This document shows positions 1 to 9,226 of a stretch of DNA of 45,611 nucleotides, one piece after another. Source of the DNA: QQUD01 sp039029915 (GTDB lineage Bacteria; Chloroflexota; Anaerolineae; Promineifilales; Promineifilaceae); assembly GCA_039029915.1 (NCBI GenBank), contig JBCCFD010000007.1, forward strand, positions 1 through 45,611, read 5' to 3'. Each line of letters begins with the position of its first letter. Positions within the stretch are counted from its first letter, which is position 1. The notes under the pieces are model-generated. The model had not been told where the DNA came from and ran no database searches. It worked only from the letters and a program-made list of their open reading frames with translations. The position numbers were made by a program, and so were the translations under genes.

Positions 1-2868
1 GTCAATCGCATTTTGTACAGCACCGATGCCAGCCTGTATCAAGTGATGCCGTATGGCGTTTTGCTGCCGCGGACGATGGAAGACGTGCAGGCGGCGGTGG
101 AACTGGCGGCCAAATACAAGGTGCCGATATTGCCTCGGGCAGGGGGAAGCAGTTTGGCGGGGCAGGCAACCAATGAAGCGCTGATAATCGATTTTACAAA
201 GCACCTCAATCGGGTGGTGGAAATCAATGCGGCAGAGCAGTGGGTGCGGGTTCAGCCGGGGCTAGTGCTAGATGTGCTCAATCGGCAGCTGCAGGCTGTG
301 GGATTGAAATTTGGGCCTGATCCGGCCAGTGCCAGTCGGGCCGCGCTGGGGGGGATTGTAGGCAACAACTCCACGGGCAGTCATTCCGTGATTTACGGCA
401 TGACTGCCGATCATCTGTTGGAAGCGGAGGTGTTTTTGAGCAACGGCCGTATAGCTCATCTTGCCCCGCTATCTGCTGAGCAGCTGGCGCAACAGGGTCA
501 AAAAGCAGGCTTTGAAGGTGACATTTATCGTGCCCTGTGCCAAATTGTGGAAAACGAAACCAACCAAGCCATCATCCAGCAGGGAACGCCCCGCCACTGG
601 CGGCGGTGTGGTGGGTACAACCTAGACCGTTTAATGCACAGTGAGGCGCATCCCGTGAGCTATCATCCTAAATGGCCGGCTGATCGACGTTTTAATTTGG
701 CCAAGATGATGGCCGGTAGCGAGGGAACGCTGGCGGTGTTCAAAGAGCTTAAGCTCAACTTGGTGCCGCTCCCTAAAGCATCGGTGGTGGCGCTGGTGAC
801 GTTTGATGATGGGCTGGATGCGCTGCGGGCGGTGCCTGCCCTGCTAGATCTAGCCCCATCCGCTATTGAACTGGTTGATCATTTGGCGCTGACCATGTGC
901 CGTGAGGTGCCGGAGTTTTCAAAAATGCTGGATGTTCTGCTCGAAGGCAATCCAACTTGTATGCTGACGGTCGAGTTTTACGGCGACACTGAAGCGGAGC
1001 TGCGCGCCAAGATTAGCCAGCTTCAGCAGCGGGTAAAAAATGATGTGGTGGGCGCAACGGCCGTTAATCCGCTCTTCGACAAAATTCAGCAAGGGTACGT
1101 GTGGACCATCCGCAAAGCGGGACTTGGTTTGCTGATGAGCGTGCGCAGCGACTACAAGCCGATTCCATTTATTGAAGATTCGGCCGTGCCCGTTGAGCAT
1201 TTGGCAGCCTACATTGAGCAGATTGAAGCGTACTGCCAAGCGCTTGGCACCGACATTGTGTATTACGCCCACGCCAGCGCGGGTTGTTTGCACATACGGC
1301 CGTTGATCAACACCAAACTCGGTGGCGAAGTGGATAAGCTCCCCTTGATTACGCGCTATGCTGCTGAGCTGATTCGGGAGTATGGTGGCGCGTACTCTAG
1401 CGAGCACGGGGACGGTAAAGCCCGGAGCTGGCTCAACGAAGATTTTTATGGCAAAGACTTATACGGTCTTTATAAGCAGGTCAAGCAAGCGTTTGATCCG
1501 GACAACATTCTTAATCCTGGCAATATCGTTGATGCTCCACCGATGACGGATAGCCTGCGTTTTGGCGCAACCTATCAGACGATTCCGATCAACACAATTT
1601 TGGATTTTGAACCGGATCGCGGCTTTGGAACGGCCGTTGAGATGTGCAACGGGGCGGGTGAGTGCCGCAAAACCACGATTAAGACGATGTGTCCGCCGTT
1701 TATGGTGACGCAGGACGAACGGGATAGCACCCGGGGGCGCGCCAATTTGCTCCGCGCCGCCATGTCGGGTCGTTTGCCAGAAGCGGAATTTACCGGGAAG
1801 GATGTATACGACGCAATGGATCTGTGCATCAGCTGTAAGGCGTGTAAGGCAGAATGTCCGTCGTCGGTGGATATGGCGAAGATTAAGGCGGAATGGCTGC
1901 ATCATTATTATCAAGCAAACGGCACGCCGCTGAGAGCACGAATTTTTGCCAATATTGCCCCATTGAGCCGATTGGCCAGTGGGCCGTTGGCACCCCTGCT
2001 TAATTTTGGGTCGAGCTTAGGCTTGGTTCAAAAACTGATGGCAAAAACGGTGGGGATTGGTGGTAAACGGCCGTTACCCAAATTTGCCGCTCAATCGTTC
2101 CAAAGCTGGTTTAACTCACATCGAAGCTCGTCGAATGGTCGAAACGGCCGTGTTGTCCTTTTTGCCGATACCTTTAACAGCTACAACTATCCAGACGTGG
2201 CTATGGCGGCCAACGAGGTGCTTGAAGCGGCTGGATATGAGGTGATCTTGCCTCGCGTCACCGATACGGGGCGGCCCGCCTTGTCCAAAGGGCTGCTCAA
2301 AAAAGCCCAATCGATTGCGGACAAGGTGCTGACTGATCTTGAGCCGTTTGCCGAGGCTGGCCTGCCCATCATTTTTCTTGAGCCGAGTGAACTGTCCGCT
2401 ATTGTGGATGATTATGCTGTTTTGCTGCCCCAAGACGGCCGTTTAGCCCAAATTAAGTCTCACTGCTTCAGTTTTGAGCAATTTATGGTTGAAGCGAATG
2501 CGTCTGGCAAGCTGGATTTACAGTTTGCAGCAGGTTCGCGTCAGGTGTTGCTGCATGGGCACTGCCATCAAAAAGCGCTGTTCGGCACCGAGGCGATGCA
2601 CGGCACGCTGGGATTGGTACCGAATACGGCCGTGACTGAAGTGGATTCTGGCTGTTGCGGTATGGCGGGGTCTTTTGGTTATGAGACGGAGCATTTTGAA
2701 ATGTCGTTGAAGATGGGGGAGCGGCGGCTATTAACGGCCGTTCGGCAAACCTCGTCTGACACTTACGTTGTGGCCGCCGGGGTGAGCTGTCGCCAGCAGA
2801 TTAAGTTTGGTGCCCAACGGCAGGCGCTTCACCCAGCCCAATTTTTGAGGCAAGCTTTAGTAAGATAA
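1..2868 (+). CDS. FAD-linked oxidase / Fe-S oxidoreductase (D-lactate/glycolate dehydrogenase-like), 5'-truncated
   Basis: Probably oxidises a 2-hydroxy acid such as D-lactate or glycolate, passing electrons from FAD through Fe-S clusters toward the quinone pool at the inner face of the membrane. The frame is open from base 1 (V-N-R-I-L-Y-S-T-D-A-S), so the TTG at 13 is not the real start and the gene begins outside the window. Order of domains, counted from base 1: FAD_binding_4 with the PP-loop PRAGGSSLAG near residue 45; FAD-oxidase C-terminal domain about 250-510; a Cys group in MCNGAGECRK near 548; a 4Fe-4S ferredoxin motif CxxCxxCxxxCP near 609-620; and a C-terminal CCG (heterodisulfide-reductase-like) region with HGHCHQKAL near 852 and SGCCGMAGSFG near 884. 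The fused GlcD+GlpC-type layout is that of the YdiJ/Dld-like family (about 950-1020 residues), so only a few N-terminal residues are missing. The exact substrate cannot be told from sequence. Confidence 0.9.
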   Translation, partial: VNRILYSTDASLYQVMPYGVLLPRTMEDVQAAVELAAKYKVPILPRAGGSSLAGQATNEALIIDFTKHLNRVVEINAAEQWVRVQPGLVLDVLNRQLQAVGLKFGPDPASASRAALGGIVGNNSTGSHSVIYGMTADHLLEAEVFLSNGRIAHLAPLSAEQLAQQGQKAGFEGDIYRALCQIVENETNQAIIQQGTPRHWRRCGGYNLDRLMHSEAHPVSYHPKWPADRRFNLAKMMAGSEGTLAVFKELKLNLVPLPKASVVALVTFDDGLDALRAVPALLDLAPSAIELVDHLALTMCREVPEFSKMLDVLLEGNPTCMLTVEFYGDTEAELRAKISQLQQRVKNDVVGATAVNPLFDKIQQGYVWTIRKAGLGLLMSVRSDYKPIPFIEDSAVPVEHLAAYIEQIEAYCQALGTDIVYYAHASAGCLHIRPLINTKLGGEVDKLPLITRYAAELIREYGGAYSSEHGDGKARSWLNEDFYGKDLYGLYKQVKQAFDPDNILNPGNIVDAPPMTDSLRFGATYQTIPINTILDFEPDRGFGTAVEMCNGAGECRKTTIKTMCPPFMVTQDERDSTRGRANLLRAAMSGRLPEAEFTGKDVYDAMDLCISCKACKAECPSSVDMAKIKAEWLHHYYQANGTPLRARIFANIAPLSRLASGPLAPLLNFGSSLGLVQKLMAKTVGIGGKRPLPKFAAQSFQSWFNSHRSSSNGRNGRVVLFADTFNSYNYPDVAMAANEVLEAAGYEVILPRVTDTGRPALSKGLLKKAQSIADKVLTDLEPFAEAGLPIIFLEPSELSAIVDDYAVLLPQDGRLAQIKSHCFSFEQFMVEANASGKLDLQFAAGSRQVLLHGHCHQKALFGTEAMHGTLGLVPNTAVTEVDSGCCGMAGSFGYETEHFEMSLKMGERRLLTAVRQTSSDTYVVAAGVSCRQQIKFGAQRQALHPAQFLRQALVR

Positions 2869-3022
2869 TAGTAACTAGCACACGACCCTTTGCTCTATGA
2901 CACTTTGAATAAAACGCAGATTTTACTGATCCCACAGTTGACACCGATCAAAATCTGCGAAATCTGTGGAACCTGCGTGCCATGTTTCCTTCCAAAGGGT
3001 GCAAATATGGTCACATCCATGC

Positions 3023-3028
3023 TATAAT
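3023..3028 (+). promoter_or_regulatory. Candidate -10 box upstream of ftsK
   Basis: A perfect TATAAT lies 29 bases before the ATG of the FtsK gene, in the 189-base gap after the oxidoreductase. No convincing -35 hexamer is present 16-18 bases upstream, so this is only a candidate. AGGAA at about 3042 is the likely ribosome binding site, 11 bases before the ATG. Confidence 0.35.
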
Positions 3029-3057
3029 GTTCACCTAATTTCAGGAACATATGAGCT

Positions 3058-5943
3058 ATGGCCCAAAAGAAAACGAGTAAAAAAAGCACCAAACGGACCG
3101 TTCAGAAGAAAGGAAGCGCCACACGAGGCGGCACAAAGTCTCGTAGTACCTCCTCATCTCGTAAGAAAACGACCAGCAGTCGCAAACCTGCTTCCACCCG
3201 CAAAAAAACAACCAGCACACGCAAAAAATCGACCAGCAGCCGTCGAAAAACAACAACTCGCCGCACGGTTAAACAGCAGTCTCAGCAGCGCGCCCTTGTT
3301 TTAGGGGCGGGCACGATTTTTATTACCATTTTGGTCATTTTGAGCTTGCTTTCTCCCAATCAAGGACAGTTAACCCAGAGCCTTTCCCTGCTCGTTCGGC
3401 GCCTGTTTGGCTGGGGAGCATTGGCCGTTCCTTTTATTACAGGAGCCATTGGGTACGGTATGTTCCGCTGGGGTATGGACCAACCGCTCCGTGTGCCTAT
3501 CTTCCGACCATTGGGCTTTTTGCTCACGTTTATTGTTGTTGAAGCGTGCTTCTCCCTGTGGCTTGTCACGGGTGGGCGCGGATTTGCAACGGTTTGGAGT
3601 GTGGCCGAAGCGGGGAGCGGTGGCGGTTACTTTGGTAGTCTGTTTGCCTATGTTTTTACCGAGGCTATTGGCGTTTCGGGAGCCATTCTGGCGCTGTTTG
3701 TGGTGGGGATGTTAGGCGTCGTTTGGATGTCTGGCTTAACCCGTGAAGAGTTCGCTTACTGGTATGGTGAGGTAATTCACTGGTGGAATCAGTCCGTTGA
3801 AGATCGCAAAAAACAGCCCATTCGCGGTCGTCGTGCTGCGCCAACCTACCGGCGCGGCGGTAAAGCGGTCCCGCTGCCTGAGGGTGCACCGCATCAGCCC
3901 CCGCTGATTCCTGATCCGGTGGATGTCGTGCAGGGGTTTGCGGAAGATGAACCAGCTGCGGCAGAAGAAAAGCCGCAAACGCGCGTAAAGAAACGGCCGT
4001 CTCGGCGTCAGCCTAAGCGAGAAGCCCCTGTTGTTGAGCAAGAACCAACGATCGTATCCCCTGTTTATTTAGGGCGAAACGGCCGTAAAGAAAATTGGCA
4101 GCTCCCTGACCTCACCGAAATGCTCGAACCGGGCATGGATCTTGATCCCAGCGGAGCAGCGATTCGTGAGCAGGTTGAAATCATCGAACACACATTGGAA
4201 AGTTTTGGTGCGCCTGCCTCTATTGTCGAAATCAACCAAGGCCCCACCATTACTCAGTTTGGCGTTGAACCCAGCTTTATTCAGATGCGCAATGGGAAGC
4301 GTACCAAAGTGAAGGTTAGCAAAATTGCTGGGCTGGCTGATGATCTATCGTTAGCCCTGGCCGCCGAATCAATTCGCGTGCAGGCCCCCGTGCCGGGTAA
4401 GGGGTATATTGGCATCGAAGTGCCCAATCCTGATAAAGCTGTTGTGTCCCTGCGGGATGTGTTGGAATCCTCTGAATTTAAAAAGATTAAATCCCCCCTT
4501 GGTTTTGGGCTAGGGCAAGACGTCGCCGGTCAACCGATTGTGGCTGATTTAGCCAGCATGCCTCACCTTTTAATTGCGGGGACGACCGGGTCTGGTAAGT
4601 CGGTTTGTGTTAACGGCATCATTGCGTCGCTTTTACTGCAAAATACGCCTGAGACCCTCAAGCTGGTGATGGTCGATCCCAAACGGGTCGAGCTAACGGG
4701 TTACAACGGTATCCCACATCTGGCGGCGCAGGTCATTGTCGAGATTGATAAGGTAATTGGCACCCTGCAATGGGCGCTGCGAGAGATGGACAGTCGCTAC
4801 AAGATGTTTGCCGAAGTTGGGGCGCGTAACATTATCGATTTCAATAAGAAGGTGCGCCGCAACGCCAAGTACGACAATTTGCCGTATATCGTCATTATTA
4901 TTGACGAGCTGGCGGACTTGATGATGCTCTCTCCTGAAGATACGGAGCGGTCTATTACGCGTTTGGCGCAGTTGGCCCGAGCCACGGGAATGCATATGGT
5001 GATTGCTACGCAGCGTCCCTCGGTGGATGTGGTTACGGGGTTGATTAAAGCGAACTTCCCCGCTCGCGTGGCGTTTGCGGTGGCCTCAGGAACGGATAGC
5101 CGCGTTATTCTGGATGCCTCCGGCGCTGAGCGGCTGCTGGGCCAGGGGGATATGCTGTATCAAGCACCCGATGCGCCGGCACCTATTCGTGCGCAAGGCT
5201 GCTGGGTGTCTGATCCCGAGCTTAAAAAGCTGATAGCGTATTGGAAGGGTGCCCGTCGTTTCAATGTCGTCTCGGCGGAAGAGTCGGCTCTGCCGAGGGC
5301 CAGCGCGATTCCACCGGTCACGAAACCGGTTGAACAGCGTGAGCCAGACCCACCAGCCCAACCGGATCCGCCAGCAGCAAATGGGGAAGAAACGGCCGTT
5401 GAAGCCCCGATTGTTAATATGGAGGCACCTGTTAAGCTCGACGATGCGAAAACGGTGCGTATCGAACCTGTCAAGGCGAAGCCAAAGGCGCGGCCTAACC
5501 CCAAACCGCGGCGTCCTGGTCAAAATCCACCCATTGAGCCACCTGCTGTAGAGGAAACGGCCGTGATTGCTGATGATACCCCAACGCGCCCGACGCCTGC
5601 TCAACAGCCGCTGTGGGAGGCATTGGAAGCTGAAGAGAACGACACCGGCCCAGAACGGCCAGATGATGATTTGCTCGATGAAGCAATTGCTTTAGTGCGG
5701 GAGTTAAAGAAGGCATCGACGTCCCTGCTGCAGCGTCGTTTTCGCATAGGGTATACCCGCGCTGCTCGGCTAATCGACTATATGGATGAAGCCGGGATTA
5801 TTGGCCCACCAACGGGTACGAGCAAGGCCCGTGAGGTGTTGCCTTGGGGAGATGCCGAGGCCGTTGCGGAAACGGCCGTTGATTCTGATCCTGCCTCTGA
5901 TGAAGAAAACGATTCTGAATTTGATATAGAATTTGGCAATTAG
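3058..5943 (+). CDS. ftsK: DNA translocase FtsK/SpoIIIE
   Basis: Septal ATP-driven DNA pump that clears and resolves chromosome termini during division. The 961-residue protein starts with a Lys/Ser/Thr/Arg-rich cytoplasmic tail (about 1-78), followed by about four membrane segments (about 80-235), a basic/acidic linker, and the alpha/beta motor about 345-750. Walker A (GTTGSGKS) begins near residue 507 and Walker B (IIIDELADLM) near 612. The C-terminal gamma winged helix (about 875-925, with LLQRRFRIGYTRAARLID) is the KOPS/orientation reader in known members. A Pro/Glu-rich spacer (about 760-870) separates motor and gamma. An acidic tail of about 35 residues follows gamma. The upstream ATG at 3051 is out of frame, which fixes the start at 3058. 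Confidence 0.96.
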   Translation: MAQKKTSKKSTKRTVQKKGSATRGGTKSRSTSSSRKKTTSSRKPASTRKKTTSTRKKSTSSRRKTTTRRTVKQQSQQRALVLGAGTIFITILVILSLLSPNQGQLTQSLSLLVRRLFGWGALAVPFITGAIGYGMFRWGMDQPLRVPIFRPLGFLLTFIVVEACFSLWLVTGGRGFATVWSVAEAGSGGGYFGSLFAYVFTEAIGVSGAILALFVVGMLGVVWMSGLTREEFAYWYGEVIHWWNQSVEDRKKQPIRGRRAAPTYRRGGKAVPLPEGAPHQPPLIPDPVDVVQGFAEDEPAAAEEKPQTRVKKRPSRRQPKREAPVVEQEPTIVSPVYLGRNGRKENWQLPDLTEMLEPGMDLDPSGAAIREQVEIIEHTLESFGAPASIVEINQGPTITQFGVEPSFIQMRNGKRTKVKVSKIAGLADDLSLALAAESIRVQAPVPGKGYIGIEVPNPDKAVVSLRDVLESSEFKKIKSPLGFGLGQDVAGQPIVADLASMPHLLIAGTTGSGKSVCVNGIIASLLLQNTPETLKLVMVDPKRVELTGYNGIPHLAAQVIVEIDKVIGTLQWALREMDSRYKMFAEVGARNIIDFNKKVRRNAKYDNLPYIVIIIDELADLMMLSPEDTERSITRLAQLARATGMHMVIATQRPSVDVVTGLIKANFPARVAFAVASGTDSRVILDASGAERLLGQGDMLYQAPDAPAPIRAQGCWVSDPELKKLIAYWKGARRFNVVSAEESALPRASAIPPVTKPVEQREPDPPAQPDPPAANGEETAVEAPIVNMEAPVKLDDAKTVRIEPVKAKPKARPNPKPRRPGQNPPIEPPAVEETAVIADDTPTRPTPAQQPLWEALEAEENDTGPERPDDDLLDEAIALVRELKKASTSLLQRRFRIGYTRAARLIDYMDEAGIIGPPTGTSKAREVLPWGDAEAVAETAVDSDPASDEENDSEFDIEFGN

Positions 5944-6181
5944 TAAAAAAATTGTTGGTCAGTACGGTATCGGTGCCCCGAGCGAAATTTGTATGAACCA
6001 TCACCTAATTTCCTATTTTCGCTATTTTGAGAATCAATAAAATACCCCGAACAGTGGACTTCAATTCAGTACCCTTATTAAGTGAATTTCAAAATGCCAA
6101 CTTGCTTTATCACAAGATATTTGCGAAATTCGCCTATTTCTACGCCTTTTCAATCAAATTTTAAAAAAGTGAGTACTCATA
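5944..6181. other. Intergenic region, no feature recognised
   Basis: AT-rich 238-base gap between ftsK and the zincin-like lipoprotein gene. I see no strong terminator hairpin, tRNA or conserved leader. Confidence 0.5.
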
Positions 6182-7192
6182 ATGACTTTACGGCCGTTTC
6201 TCAAAAACTTCCCCTTAATCTTGCTTGTTTTCTTGATAGCGTGCGGCTATGAAACTGAGTTTCCCGCTGATTCAGCGGCAGAATGCTACGATGATGAGAT
6301 TTATGATGCCGAAGCCGGTGTTTGTTATTTGGCCTGTGTGGATGACGGTACCTGTGAAGAAGGAGACTTTTTTGGTCTGATTGGCGAGGTGTTTGGAGAC
6401 ATTGGCAGCATCGTGTTTTCTGATGGCGAAGGGGAAGCCCTAATCGTTTATGATGTGAATGGTGATAGTTTAGGAGATGCGGAGCTTTTTGAAGCCGTTA
6501 CCGATCAAGATTTTGAAATCCAAGAAGATGAAGCGCTTCACGAGGACGTGTGGCAAACATTTGTAACGCTGATTCCCACAGACGACCGGGAATATCTGTC
6601 CCAATATGGGGTGTTTACAGATGGCGAAGGGGAAACGATGGCCTACGTGGAGCCTGACCCCGAAGATCCCACTCAGTGGCGCATGGTGATAGATGTCCTA
6701 GATACTGAAAATCAGCGCGATTTTATCTACACACTTCTCCATGAATATGCTCATATTTTGACGCTCAATGATGGCCAGGTGCCGTTTGATGAAGATGTTT
6801 ACTTTAGCGATGATGAGTCGATTTACGAAGAAGCTGCCGAAGCGTGTGCCACTTTCTTCACGGGGGAAGGGTGCGCCCTGCCTGATTCATATATGAACGC
6901 CTTTTTCCAACAGTTTTGGACTGAAATTTATGATCAGAATCAAGCGATCGATCCTGAAAATTATGATGGCCTGTATGACTTTTATCTCGACTATGAGGAT
7001 CAGTTTGTATCAGACTATGCGGCGACCAACCCCGGTGAGGATATTGCTGAGTCGTGGACTGCGTTTATCCTCCAACAGAAACCAACGGGTAATTCGATTG
7101 CTGACCAAAAAATTCTCTTTTTCTACGATTATCCAGAACTTGTAGAAATGCGTAATGAGATTTTGCCGAGTGTGTATGAGTTGAGTCGGTGA
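6182..7192 (+). CDS. Putative zinc metallopeptidase lipoprotein (HExxH)
   Basis: Predicted secreted, lipid-anchored zinc peptidase of unknown substrate. Residues 1-21 are a lipoprotein signal with lipobox LIAC (C21). The zinc motif HEYAH is at residues 187-191 in the context LLHEYAHIL. Nearly 100 residues later, NPGEDIAESW (E286-E290) matches the E-D-x-A-E motif that supplies the third ligand in several HExxH families of the 'putative zinc-binding metallopeptidase' type. EEAAEACATFF (about 220) sits between them. The protein is very acidic, rich in Asp/Glu, and has an N-terminal group of four Cys (E-C-Y, V-C-Y, A-C-V, T-C-E, about 36-59) that may be disulfide bonded outside the cell. No named family is certain. 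It stands alone between ftsK and menG. Confidence 0.65.
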   Translation: MTLRPFLKNFPLILLVFLIACGYETEFPADSAAECYDDEIYDAEAGVCYLACVDDGTCEEGDFFGLIGEVFGDIGSIVFSDGEGEALIVYDVNGDSLGDAELFEAVTDQDFEIQEDEALHEDVWQTFVTLIPTDDREYLSQYGVFTDGEGETMAYVEPDPEDPTQWRMVIDVLDTENQRDFIYTLLHEYAHILTLNDGQVPFDEDVYFSDDESIYEEAAEACATFFTGEGCALPDSYMNAFFQQFWTEIYDQNQAIDPENYDGLYDFYLDYEDQFVSDYAATNPGEDIAESWTAFILQQKPTGNSIADQKILFFYDYPELVEMRNEILPSVYELSR

Positions 7193-7505
7193 GTGAGCGT
7201 TGCCTGTTGATTGTTTCTAAAATTTGATAGAAAAAGACGGCCGTTTCTCCTATCACCTTGCTATAATTAGCTTCAGCGCAAATAGCGCTGTGCTTGGGAG
7301 AGCGATAAACATTCATCCTGCAATCTCTCATCCCTTATCTTCAGGACTAACGCACCCTGAGCCTGCCGAAGGGTTAAGAAAGTCACTTCGACAGGCTCAG
7401 TGACCGCTATTTGCGTAAGTCCTAATCTTTTAAAAAACGGAGACTCAGGATTCTAAGCATGACGGGCTGTCTTTCATCCTTCATCCTTTATCCTTTATTG
7501 AAATT
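7193..7505. other. Intergenic region holding a palindromic repeat element
   Basis: This 313-base gap holds a TATAAT at 7262-7267 (no good -35), one ACGGCCGT palindrome at about 7238, and the 81-base inverted-repeat element at 7343-7423 listed separately. No tRNA or small ORF with a ribosome binding site was seen. Confidence 0.6.
7343..7423. repeat. 81-base imperfect palindromic element (MITE/REP-like)
   Basis: Outer ends AGGACTAACGCA (7343-7354) and TGCGTAAGTCCT (7412-7423) are inverted copies with one mismatch. Inside them CTGAGCCTGCCGAAG (about 7357-7371) and CTTCGACAGGCTCAG (about 7386-7400) are a second inverted pair with one mismatch. The inner arm resembles the CCTGAGCCTGTCGAAGG-type intergenic palindrome seen in many environmental bacterial genomes. 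The element carries no coding capacity and sits just upstream of menG. It could act as a transcript hairpin or be a non-autonomous mobile element. Confidence 0.7.
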
Positions 7506-8213
7506 ATGGCACATCTACAAGGCCAAGAGCGCGCGCAGTATGTCCAAAACATGTTTTCGCGTGTGGCAGACCGATATGATTTAATGAACCGCCTTATGAC
7601 GGGCGGTCAAGACTTGAAATGGCGGCGCATCGTTATTGATTGGGCAGAGCTGCCAAAAAACGGCTGTTTGCTCGACATTGCGACCGGAACGGGGGATATT
7701 GCGCTTGAGGCGTGGAAACGTGATCATTCGCTACAAGCGGTGGGGGGTGATTTTACGGTTGAAATGATGCAAGCCGGTAAGCGCATCCCTGAACGTGACC
7801 CGATTCAATGGGTCGGGTCAGATACCTTGGCCCTCCCATTTCCTGATGCGTATTTTGATGCCGTTACTTCAGGTTTTCTGATGCGCAACGTCATTGATGT
7901 GCCGGGGGCTTTTAAGGAGCAGATGCGCGTTGTCAAACCGGGTGGCAAGGTGGTTGTTTTAGAGTCAAGCCCACCGAAAGATAATTTGTTACGTCCCTTC
8001 ATTAAGATCCATCTCAACTATGTCATTCCAACTTTGGGTCGACTCATTACTGGTGAAGCGGATGCGTACAGCTATCTGCCCGACAGTACCCAACAGTTTA
8101 CTGACCCCGACACCCTGGCTGACCTTATGCAAGAGGTCGGGTATTTGAATGTGAAGTACCAGATGTTTATGTTTGGCACGGTTGCCATTCATGTTGGGAC
8201 AAAGCCGGGCTAG
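7506..8213 (+). CDS. menG: Demethylmenaquinone methyltransferase (UbiE/MenG family)
   Basis: Transfers a methyl group from S-adenosylmethionine to demethylmenaquinone, the last step of menaquinone synthesis (or the equivalent ubiquinone step in other bacteria). The 235-residue length is typical. Visible signatures are the N-terminal VADRYDLMNRLMTGG block, the SAM motif I LDIATGTGD (about 57-65), the post-motif region GFLMRNVIDVPGAF and the family motif near PGGKVVVLE. The C-terminal part keeps LPDSTQQFTDP. No Shine-Dalgarno is evident before the ATG. The absence of other ubiquinone genes nearby and the suggested phylum favour menaquinone as the substrate. Confidence 0.93.
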   Translation: MAHLQGQERAQYVQNMFSRVADRYDLMNRLMTGGQDLKWRRIVIDWAELPKNGCLLDIATGTGDIALEAWKRDHSLQAVGGDFTVEMMQAGKRIPERDPIQWVGSDTLALPFPDAYFDAVTSGFLMRNVIDVPGAFKEQMRVVKPGGKVVVLESSPPKDNLLRPFIKIHLNYVIPTLGRLITGEADAYSYLPDSTQQFTDPDTLADLMQEVGYLNVKYQMFMFGTVAIHVGTKPG

Positions 8214-8332
8214 GGCGTGGTGGTTTGTGGATGGCGGTTAGTTGGTGGTAAGGCGTAAAAAGTGATAAGGAAGCGAAGCGTTTAAAAATAGCCTTCCCAA
8301 GTTTCCAATAACTAATAACGAATTACTCAATA

Positions 8333-8356
8333 ACCAAACTAATCACCAAACTAATC
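8333..8356 (+). repeat. Perfect tandem 12-mer within a low-complexity spacer
   Basis: ACCAAACTAATC occurs twice in direct succession. The surrounding bases (about 8308-8375) are made of degenerate ATAACYAATWAC-like words, similar in style to the spacer at 25920-25968. Confidence 0.6.
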
Positions 8357-8412
8357 ACCCCATAACCAATTACTGTCGACCTCAAATTGAATGACTGGGA
8401 ATGGAGATCAAC

Positions 8413-9159
8413 ATGCCACTCAAACAGCTATCCACCCATGTCTGGTTATTTCCTTTTGAAAAGGGGGAGCATATTACCCAACCCAATATTGGCATTATTG
8501 CAGATGGTGAGCATACGGTGCTGATCGATGCTGGGAATGGTGCCCCCCACGCTGAGCGGATAAAAACGGCCGTTTTCCATCAAGGGTTTGCTCCCGTTAG
8601 TCAAATCATTTATACGCATTATCATTGGGATCACGTCTTTGGAGCGCACTGTTTTGACGTGCCCATTATTGCTAATCAGCGGGCTGTTTCGTATTTAGAG
8701 CGACAGCGAAGCTATCCGTGGGGGAAATCTTTTCTGCAAGAGCGATGGGTCAAAAAGCCGCGCATGCGCGCTCAGGTGATGGAAATGCTCAAGTCAGCGG
8801 GGGATTGGGAGACGTTTGAAATTAAAATGCCTACCCTTGTGTTTGACCAGCAGTTTGAGCTTGAACTGCCTAATGTGACCTTATCCCTTTATCATGTCGG
8901 TGGCATCCACGCGCAGGATTCAATCATTGTTGAAGTGAAAGATGAAGGGATCGTTTTTGTAGCAGACTCTTATTATCCGCCACCCACTTACGAACAAGAG
9001 CCCGGTGAAGAAGATTACTTAGATTTAGAGATCATTCGCGATTTTTTAACCCCCGATGCAGATATCTACGTTGATGGGCACAACAAGCCATTTTCAACGC
9101 GTCAGATGCAGTACTTGATTCGATTTCATGAAATGAAGCAGGCTTCGGCTGCAAAATAA
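8413..9159 (+). CDS. MBL-fold metallo-hydrolase
   Basis: Cytoplasmic metallo-beta-lactamase-fold hydrolase of unknown substrate, 248 residues. The binuclear metal site is complete: THYHWDH near residue 72 (HxHxDH), the next His in GGIHAQDS, the bridging Asp in VADSYY and a final His in DGHNKPF. I chose the ATG at 8413 because GGAGA (8403-8407) lies 5 bases upstream of it, whereas the ATG at 8401 has only GGGA immediately adjacent. The size and motif set fit the broad hydroxyacylglutathione hydrolase/quinoprotein-relay-like superfamily, but nothing nearby identifies the substrate. Downstream, the selenoprotein candidate follows after a short gap and may be co-transcribed. Confidence 0.85.
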   Translation: MPLKQLSTHVWLFPFEKGEHITQPNIGIIADGEHTVLIDAGNGAPHAERIKTAVFHQGFAPVSQIIYTHYHWDHVFGAHCFDVPIIANQRAVSYLERQRSYPWGKSFLQERWVKKPRMRAQVMEMLKSAGDWETFEIKMPTLVFDQQFELELPNVTLSLYHVGGIHAQDSIIVEVKDEGIVFVADSYYPPPTYEQEPGEEDYLDLEIIRDFLTPDADIYVDGHNKPFSTRQMQYLIRFHEMKQASAAK

Positions 9160-9226
9160 GCTCGACATGAAGAAAATCATGAGCGGCGGGTGTGAAGATA
9201 GGTCAAGTTGCAATAAAATACCAATC

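Noticed and set aside
7262..7267. Promoter for menG (TATAAT)
   Set aside because: It is over 230 bases from the ATG, with no -35 match; kept only as a note in the intergenic entry.
7343..7423. Rho-independent terminator of the lipoprotein gene
   Set aside because: There is no T-run after the hairpin and the structure is two nested repeats, more like a mobile repeat.
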